Positions 57,311-64,000 of a DNA stretch of 64,000 bases are shown in pieces; within the stretch, counting starts at the first letter, position 1, and every line of letters starts with the position of its first letter. The DNA is from Polytrichum commune (taxonomy: Eukaryota > Streptophyta > Polytrichopsida > Polytrichales > Polytrichaceae). Where the stretch lies: positions 49,506,440 through 49,570,439 of the forward strand of contig OX485807.1 of the NCBI GenBank assembly GCA_950295325.1, read 5' to 3'. The notes beneath the pieces are model-generated. The model was not told the DNA's origin. It saw only the letters and a list, made by a program, of their open reading frames with translations, and did no database searches. A program made the translations under genes and the position numbers.

Positions 57311-58511
57311 GGGGCGGTTTACACTATAGACCATGAACTCGTCCCACAGAAGATGCCTTATTCCGTGGTACCAGTTCATGGTCTGCATTTCATGGTCCGA
57401 GTTCTTAAAACATTGATTTACAAAGCCGTTGGGCCCCTCACTAGGTGTAAACCGAATGTGGACCAAGAGGAATGACCATGCGGCAACAAGTGGATGTGCT
57501 GATTTTTTTTAATATAAGCCCAAAAAAGGCAGTTTTGGGGAAGAAAATGAAGTTTGACCATTTTGTTGACTTCAATTTGCCTTCACTTGCCTACACATGC
57601 CTTCACTTATCTTGTCACTTAGTTCTTTCTTCTTTTCGCCTTAAAGTTTGATCATTCTCTTGTCATCTCTTGGGCTTCACCTGTCTTCACTTCTTGTTAA
57701 ATGTGTCGAAGATGTGGCTTGCAAATCTTCTCACAACACCAAAAAAAATGAGCGATTCAATTTGTACATGTTCAATGTAATTTACATGTGACATGTACCT
57801 TGTGTTGTCACTACACTAAATAGGATATTTAGTGTTTGGTTATATCTAATGTTGTTACCACCCAACCTTGCTCAACACTAAATTTCAATTCTTTGATAAT
57901 TAATGTTAGAAGATTTCCCATTGCGCTTCTTTTGACCACCCTGATCTACAGTCACTAAATGACTAGGTTTTTTTCTTTTTTCTTTTTCAACTGTAGTTTT
58001 TAAACATTTTGGGGCGTGTAATTTTCAAGACCTTTCCAACGGTATATTACACGCCCCCAAATTCCAAACATTGCAGCTCGTAGACCAAAAAAACAAATCT
58101 GCACTTGAATTCTTGAGTTCTAGATGTCCCGCGTTGTTTGATGAAACACGTGTAAGCCGGTTTAAGGGGTAGGGCAAGGTAGTGTTGGTATGTCTCATGG
58201 GCTATAATATAATTAAGGCACATAAAAGGTAGATCCATTAAAAATTTATTGAAATGGTATTTCTTTGACATGGGCCCTTGCCTTTTCCTACCTGACCACC
58301 TCTCTTGCCTCTCTCACCGCAAAACCCGTTGGACCATGTCAGTGCATTTATTGGGCCTTAAAAATTATATTTTGGGGGCCTCAACCTCCATGGTCCCTTT
58401 GCCATTTTTTCCTTAGTGTAAACCGAAGTTGTCCTGGGACAACTTCAAGAGCCAATCAGCTGCCTTGCAAAGCCCTGGTCCAACTTCATGGTCCATAGTG
58501 TAAACCGACCC
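57311..58511 (+). mobile_element. MITE family B, second complete copy (1201 bp)
   Basis: The ends are GGGGCGGTTTACACTATAGA and ...ATAGTGTAAACCGACCC, flanked by TGA (57308-57310 and 58512-58514). It is collinear with 46796-47924. It has an extra ~80-bp segment near 57575-57650 and has lost the left arm of the central hairpin (58017-58020). The right subterminal palindrome here is nearly perfect: GAAGTTGTCC / GGGACAACTTC. Confidence 0.9.
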
Positions 58512-58514
58512 TGA

Positions 58515-59074
58515 GGACCGCTTCACACAATGGACGTCCAAGTCGAGAGGCCGTGGGATTGAGTGGCCAAACTTTGTTGAGAGTCCAAAGAAATGGGTTG
58601 AAAATAATAGCCAATAACATATAGTAAGTGAAGCCTTTAGTCGTGCATAGTGTGAAGCCTCCAAAGGCCAAGCCCAAAGTCCCAACCTTTGGCCATGAAT
58701 TCCCATGGCCTCTCGACTTGGACGGCCATAGTGTGAAGCCTCCACCCAAAGTCCAAACCCAAAGGAGCATCCCACTTTATTCCTTGCTCAAATCAACCCC
58801 TCCAATCTAACGGTCAAGATCTTGCCAATGATGGGTTTTTTAATGAAAAAAAACCGACGGCCTCTTGACCATAGTTTGGGTTTCCATTCCTGTCCGACCC
58901 AAACTCCCTTTGAGAGTCCTTCGCCTTCTTCAAAAAGTAATCATTTTAAATTACGACGGCCTTTGGACTTTGGCCATAGTGTGAAGGGTCGAGAGGCCAA
59001 ACTCTTGGTTTCTTGCAATTTGATTGGTGAAAATTGACTGCCTCTTGACCTTCGGCCATAGTGTGAAGCGACCC
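58515..59074. mobile_element. MITE family C (560 bp)
   Basis: The left end GGACCGCTTCACACAATGG and the inverse of the right end, GGGTCGCTTCACACTATGG, are followed in both by a GTCnAGAGGC word. TGA flanks both sides (58512-58514 and 59075-59077). Several internal 'GGCCATAGTGTGAAGC' words repeat the terminus. No coding capacity. Confidence 0.85.
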
Positions 59075-59199
59075 TGAGAGCATGTGACCGTTACACTTCA
59101 AGCACTCTCATTGGTGGAAAAGGCGGAGCCGGTCCAAGTTTGCTTCACACGATGCTTGAGGGACCAACGGAGTATGTGAATGCAAGATGGATGTAAAGC

Positions 59200-59919
59200 A
59201 TTAGGTAGCAATGACATTGGATGTCTAGAAGAATTTATTTATGCTCGAGGCTAAGTTTATGTGTATGCTAGACCTTATTGGTTCATACTTGAACCATTTG
59301 TGACGCAATTTTTACACTACATTTCATCAATAAATGTATACCAAAAGTAATTTTCACTCCTATGTTTTGACCTTCCACCATTCATATGTTTTTGTGTATT
59401 GGAATCTTGAGAAATGCCTTTATTACTTTTGGTCTTACTTTCAAATTTTAAAATTTCTTAAGATAAATATACACTTATGGATGTAAAAGCTCTAAAAAAT
59501 CACAGTTAAGATACCATCTTATCAAAAGCCTTGAATTCCAATATTATGTAATTATAGGGTCCTCAAATATATGCGAAATAAAATAATCCCCCCCCCCTCC
59601 AAGAATATGTTGGATATTACACGTATATGCAACATTTTACACTAGTTGAGCCCCCCCCCCCCCCCAAAGATCGAGGAGGAGTGTTGATCAATATTGTGAC
59701 TAAGAGTATGGTCAAGAGTGCAATAGTCTATGAGTCCTTACACTCCTGGTAAGGCAAGCAAGCCATCAAAGGAGAAAAACTATTTCATCAACATGCTCAT
59801 GAAATAAGGTCAATATGTCCGTGGTCATAGGGTGCCCCATGACTTTGCAAACTTTTGAGGAGCACTATTTGGTATATTTTGGATGTACAGATTCTTTCCT
59901 GAGCAAGGTTAAAATTTTA
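59200..59919. other. AT-rich intergenic sequence
   Basis: Two poly-C runs (59589-59597 and about 59651-59664). No gene was seen. Confidence 0.4.
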
Positions 59920-59921
59920 AA

Positions 59922-60380
59922 ATGCCTGTACCTTCTTTATTTCTTGGAACGATTTTTGTTTCACTTAATTGTCTAACATGTGGTTTTGTGCATATAATGG
60001 GAAAACTATATAAACAAAGTGATGCGTATTGCTGCCAGTGTGGTAAATGGTTCCTAGAAACACGGCAATGGGCGATTACCCCTATCTCTAGAGATACTCG
60101 ACTATGGCAATCTGGCTCCTATAATGCAGTTGGAAGTGACGCATAGTTTGTGTTGGAATGTTCCTCATACAACCCCATTAGATATAAATTTCCATCACTA
60201 CTTGAGAGCGTAGTTCCAGGGAACCTCAAGTCTTTCATTCCATTAGATCAACAAGTTAACATTAGCCTCTATCTCACGGAGGCTACTGCACTTCGCCATG
60301 CTAGAGAATTAACTGGTTTGAAATCATCGTGGTATACTTTCAGTCTCATTAGCCTCATTTCATTCATTGCCATGTCCTAA
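59922..60380 (+). pseudogene. Possible LINE ORF2 C-terminal remnant
   Basis: One frame is open over 59922-60380 except for a TAG at 60144. It contains SDAYCCQCGKW and, after the stop, FVLECSSYNPIRYKFPSLLE. This recalls the Cys-rich tail of plant LINE reverse transcriptases ('C..C......HFLLECPxYxxIRxKF'). No reverse transcriptase core precedes it. The assignment is tentative. Confidence 0.35.
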
Positions 60381-60464
60381 TATTTGAAAACTCCTGAAGG
60401 TCTCCATATCCTTTCAAAAGTAGGATGTAAGGTAGACATGGTTAATTCAATTACTTATCTTAAT

Positions 60465-61080
60465 CAGACACCTATATTTGAGGGGTGTGTGGTGAAGTAT
60501 GCATCCAAGAATGAATGCTGGAAAAAAAGACATGTGTTTAAAAGAGATTGGACTAGTGTTCACAAAATGTTAGCTATTCTAGATTCAATAGTTAACACAA
60601 TTGGAGGTAGAGGAGGACCTTTATGACCATTTAATGAGCACGAGCATTTTCACTTTGGATCAATGAATAATACCATGCCCCACACTAGGGCCAATTGTTG
60701 CATCTTAATAGGGAGAGGAGTACTTCTCGATAGGAAAAAACATCTCTTTCCTAAATTAATTGCTATCAGTAAGGATTTTTTGCACTACCCACAATAACCT
60801 CATTGGGTTTGTAATTCATAGAGGTTCGCATGTTCATTTCATGGCAAACAAAATAAAAAATTCCATCAAAATGCAAACCCTCCCACTGTTATGGACTGAC
60901 TATTGATGGTCCTAGTGTGGGCATGCTATGAGATACTCATATGAGCTCCAAAAATTAAAGGAATAGTTGTTATGGCCTCAACTTAGATGTGCTCACCATC
61001 TTGTGCCGATTGTGTGTTTCAAATACGGCTAGAAGAAGTAGGCTATTCAAAAGAGTAACCATCTAAAACACATCAACCTC
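60465..61080 (+). repeat. Dispersed repeat E, copy with an internal insertion
   Basis: 60465-60674 and 60929-61080 match repeat E in order (AGACATGTGTTTAAAAGAG, TTAATGAGCACGAGCATTTT, then CATATGAGCTCCAAAAATTA). The 250 bp between them are foreign. Confidence 0.55.
60676..60928. mobile_element. Small TIR element inside repeat E (about 253 bp)
   Basis: The left end ATGCCCCACACTAGGGCCA and the inverse of the right end, ATGCCCACACTAGGACCA, form short TIRs. No coding frame; the target duplication could not be defined. Confidence 0.5.
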
Positions 61081-61494
61081 AAAGCCCGAACTTCACTCCT
61101 ATAAACCAGAGTGACGAAAGTATGAAGACCACTCCATATATACCAGCACTTTGGTTTCCTCACAGCATAGGAATTGGGTCCGTAAGTGGCAAAAGTGACG
61201 CCTAACTCAACGTAACTTAGCTTAACTTTTAGCTTAGTTTAGTATCCCGGTGGCTGTTGGGTGCACAGATTGGAGGATGTGGCCGTTTCCTGTCCCCACA
61301 GCATTCTGCCTGGCCGCATGTAAATACTGGCCCCCCTTTAGAACCCCTTCTCAACTGCCCTTCGTCTGCAATGCAGAAGCCGCACGTTCATGCTTTGGGT
61401 GAGGCCTCAGTCCGCTCCATTGGTAGGCATTTGTTAAGCTCGGCAGCCTCGTCATCACCCATGAATTCTCAACTTCTTGTGTTACTTATAGCTC

Positions 61495-61645
61495 ACTTAC
61501 ACTTATTGGTGTGGGCCATTAACGAATGGTTCCTACCAACACTGGTTGCATCCAAGGGTTCTCACTGGCCAAACCAATTTTAAAAACAACCCCTGTTGGT
61601 GGGAGCCATTCGTTGGTCGCCCACACCAAGAAGTGTGGGCATGCT
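61495..61645. repeat. Foldback of ~150 bp
   Basis: TTGGTGTGGGCCATTAACGA (from 61504) pairs with the inverse of 61590-61632 (TTGGTGTGGGCGACCAACGA), extending over about 38 bp with a ~50-bp loop. The right arm itself contains a GCCCACAC...GTGTGGGC palindrome. Confidence 0.6.
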
Positions 61646-61819
61646 ATTAACATTGAGAGCAAGAATGATGACATCTAGGCACTCAATTAGGACCATAAAC
61701 TAATCTTTGTCAAGCAATGACTAATTTTGTGGGTATCTTGTTCGTAATCTTCCATCTTCTACTTGCGGTCAAGATAACCTTTTCTTCATCATCTTTTAGC
61801 ACAAAAGCTTTTGTCAATA

Positions 61820-62128
61820 GGGGTTGTCACACCTCCTCGGAGAATGGAGAATGAGGAAAAAGAGGAGCCAATAGGATAGCTTCTCCATGGAGAAAGGTGT
61901 AACACCCCTTTGTGGCCCGTGGAGAATGGAGAATGGGAATTACCATTGCCGCCCGCATGTGGTAAGAATTTGTGCTCTATTCACACGCTCGGATTTGAAG
62001 ACCATTTTCTCATCCATCGCCGCAACAAAAAGAAGCGACCCCAGGTGAAAAACAGTAAAACCTTCGCACAAGAAGTTTTCTCCATTCTTCATTCTCCAAG
62101 AATGGGAAGAAAGAGGTGTGACAACCCC
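61820..62128. mobile_element. MITE family G (309 bp)
   Basis: The termini GGGGTTGTCACACCTC are perfect inverted copies over 16 bp, with further pairing of GGAGAATGgAGAATG words. TA abuts both ends; a 3-bp duplication is not exact (ATA/TAA). No coding frame. Confidence 0.7.
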
Positions 62129-63069
62129 TAATGATGAACTTGGGTTGTTGGAAGGATATATATATATATATATAACTAACTTGACCACACTAGTCAAAAC
62201 AACCACAAAAATATGTTACGCAATCACATGATTCTACATTCAAGAGTTAATACATTTGGAAGTTCATGTGTGATATTCAATTTAATAGAAAAAAGAATCT
62301 TCACTTTGATCTCGCCATAACTTTTGCATTTCAACGCCGATTTTAAAACCTGAAGTGACAATCTGCATGATTTGCAACTGGTAACCAGTTTTACACAACT
62401 CATGGATCGATCCAACAGTCAAAGTTTGTCTGTGTCATGGCTTTATACTAGAAATACGCTTCCCATGCATATCAATACAAAATTGCTCTTCTGTTTTATT
62501 CTGCAATTGTGCAACATATGGGAAGTTGTGAACCCCACTCCAAATCCCAATGCTGGCAACGGAAGCCCCTTTCATCATAGCTTATGGGAACCAACCTCCT
62601 AAAGCTTGGAGTTGGAAATACCAAGTTTGGTGTTGGACATGGGAACAAACTTTATCTTAATGCAAGCTGCATCATATCATGATGTGTTATACTTATGTAT
62701 GTCTGCCGGTAAGAATAGAAATCGACAATTCTAATCACTTCCTACCAATAAGCTTATCGAAAGATAGATAGACAGACAGATGGATAAACCATGTAGTTTG
62801 TTAAAACAATCACATAGACGTGTCGCACGATCCCATGACCTTTCAAATTTTGAGTTTTCATCACACTCATGAAGAGGGGCAAGGTATCAATTATGTTTCC
62901 TCTTTTTTCACATTTCAATTTATAATTAGAATTGTTCAAATTACGATAGATGATGAATATAATTGGAGCACATAGTCGAATTTCATTGTAACACATGGTC
63001 GTTACTGAAGGTCGACTTGGAACTGCATCTGGGACAATAAGAAAACTTCGATCTAAAATAGGTAAATTG
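62129..63069. other. Intergenic, with (TA)n and GATA/GACA simple repeats
   Basis: (TA)n at about 62155-62174 and GATAGATAGACAGACAGATG-type repeats at about 62764-62785. No gene. The left part of the Tc1-like element presumably begins near 63000. Confidence 0.4.
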
Positions 63070-63812
63070 TTGTTTGACGTTATTGTGAAGTGTGCTTTGA
63101 GAGAGGCTAGATTGGGTGCGCAAGTATAGCAAAGAAATACCATTTCTAAGTCGTAAACATGTTCTCACATGTCTGAGGTTTGCTCAAAGATATGAGGATT
63201 GGACCATTGATGATTGGAAACGCATGATTTTCTGTGACGAGACAAAGATAAATAGGTTCAACTCAAATGATAGGTCATGGTGTTGGATTGGAGATGGAGA
63301 ATGCGTTGTACCTCAACATGTCCATTAGACCATGAAGCATGGTGGTGGGTTGGTGATGATTTGGGAATGCATGGTGGCTTTTGGGCCAGGATTATGGTAC
63401 AAAATTGAAGGTATGATGGTAAGCATCTGTAGAAATTCATTGTAGAAAATTTCTGATTGTCCACTATACAAAATTACAATCTAGATCCAAGTAGGTTGGT
63501 CTTTCAATAGGATAATGATCCCAAGCACACGAGCAAGATCATGGAAGAATGTTTAGCATCACAACCAGTTCAATTCCTTCAATGACATGCACAATCCCTG
63601 GATTTGTATCCCATTGAATACTTCTGGGCACTTCTCAAACGGCGCCTGAACAAATCTACAACACCTCCAAGAGGTATCCAAGAATTGTGGGAGAGTGTGT
63701 TCAATGTATCCCAATTTCAGTGAACAAGTTTGCATGACGCTTTATGAGAGCATGCCACAAAGAATTGAGGTTGTGTTGAAGAGTAGGGGTTACATGACCA
63801 ATTACTTAAGAT
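63070..63812 (+). pseudogene. Tc1-type (DD34E) transposase relic
   Basis: The frame 63116-63328 reads LSRKHVLTCLRFAQRYEDWT, then DDWKRMIFCDETKINRF. This is the first catalytic Asp (63236-63238) in the 'DWTxxDWKxxIxxDETKxxxF' context of Tc1 elements. After a frame change, 63484 onward gives LDPSRLVFQ-stop-DNDPKHTSK, SLDLYPIEYFWALLKRRLNK and GIQELWESVFNVSQF. The second Asp is at 63511-63513 and the Glu (PIE) at 63616-63618, with exactly 34 codons between them, i.e. DD34E. After another frame change comes LYESMPQRIEVVLKSRGY. TAG (63508-63510) and TGA (63583-63585, where Tc1 proteins usually have Trp) also disrupt it. No terminal inverted repeat was found; the element may run past the window. It is inactive. 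Confidence 0.85.
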
Positions 63813-64000
63813 TTTGTATGCAACTTGAACAAAATTTAGTATCTATATATAGTTTCTAATTTTTCTTTGCACCATATTTTCTTACTATCTATGTAATATA
63901 AAAATTTGCATACATATGCACAAGTTTGTGCAACATCATATCCAATTTTCAAATTTGAAAAAGAGCTTGTGAATTGTTCATGTTCGTCTGTTGAAGATGA

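Larger units (their letters stand above)
57286..59199 (+). mobile_element. MITE family A copy split by two other MITEs (B then C)
   Basis: The family A left end (57286-57310, GGGGCCACTTCACATATGAG) stops at ATTGA. The body resumes at 59075 with TGAGAGC...GTGACC and runs to 59199, where it is 3'-truncated after GATGGATGTAAAG. Family B (57311-58511) and family C (58515-59074) sit in between, each bordered by TGA. Confidence 0.85.

Noticed and set aside
1-64000. CRISPR arrays, bacterial operons, tRNA/rRNA genes or organellar DNA
   Set aside because: No regularly spaced identical repeats, ribosomal sequence, complete tRNA fold or operon-like gene packing was seen. The introns and transposable elements indicate nuclear plant DNA.

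Overview
The window is a stretch of nuclear DNA from a land plant. The protein-coding genes are plant-type: an OSCA/CSC1-like channel, a GTD-binding (DUF593) myosin-receptor-like protein, the heme O synthase COX10, a BBD-type bifunctional nuclease and a TCHQD-class glutathione S-transferase with a plastid leader. They are spread over 64 kb, have GT-AG introns, and are separated by long AT-rich tracts full of transposable-element relics. I cannot name the species. A seed-free plant with a moderately large genome would fit, but that is inference.

Layout: 1-694 is the 3' end of an OSCA/CSC1-like channel gene. From 695 to 6500 there is a possible pogo-like MITE, a decayed hAT transposase (3787-4335) and unassigned sequence. 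6520-8813 (minus) is the DUF593 gene. Its N-terminal part is intact, but the 3' part is broken across frames and has an in-frame TGA in the conserved C-terminal coiled coil. Upstream of it lies a 332-bp tandem duplication (9018-9690). 10.4-19.9 kb is a repeat thicket: SINEs, two LINE remnants, MITEs, a 1.5-kb tract of spaced GACTATAGTC-like palindromes (16551-18045) and a 3 x 105-bp tandem repeat. 21649-23124 (minus) is an intact single-exon COX10 gene. 24.2-38.2 kb is again repeats: MITEs, a foldback element, PIF/Harbinger transposase remnants, a full-length SINE with a 12-bp target duplication, and a hAT MITE inserted in another MITE. 38.27-42.95 kb is the BBD nuclease gene, with a probable 2.8-kb 5'-UTR intron filled by about nine degenerate 260-bp repeats. 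46.4-47.9 kb holds a SINE and a 1.1-kb MITE side by side. 48.8-53.2 kb is a five-exon TCHQD GST gene with three G-boxes upstream. 53.7-62.1 kb is nested MITEs, and 63.07-63.81 kb is a decayed Tc1-type (DD34E) transposase.

The genes do not form a pathway. Two of the products are probably organellar by targeting: COX10 in the mitochondrial inner membrane, and the GST with what looks like a bipartite stroma-plus-Tat leader for the thylakoid lumen. The rest of the window mainly records transposition. Several MITE families (A, B, C, F) share a terminal motif close to GGGCCGCTTYACAC and a 3-bp T-N-A target duplication, which suggests one PIF/Harbinger-type source. They nest in each other in a readable order. 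The strongest leads are the lumen-targeted TCHQD GST, the DD34E Tc1 relic in a plant context, the shared-terminus MITE superfamily and the unexplained palindrome tract.
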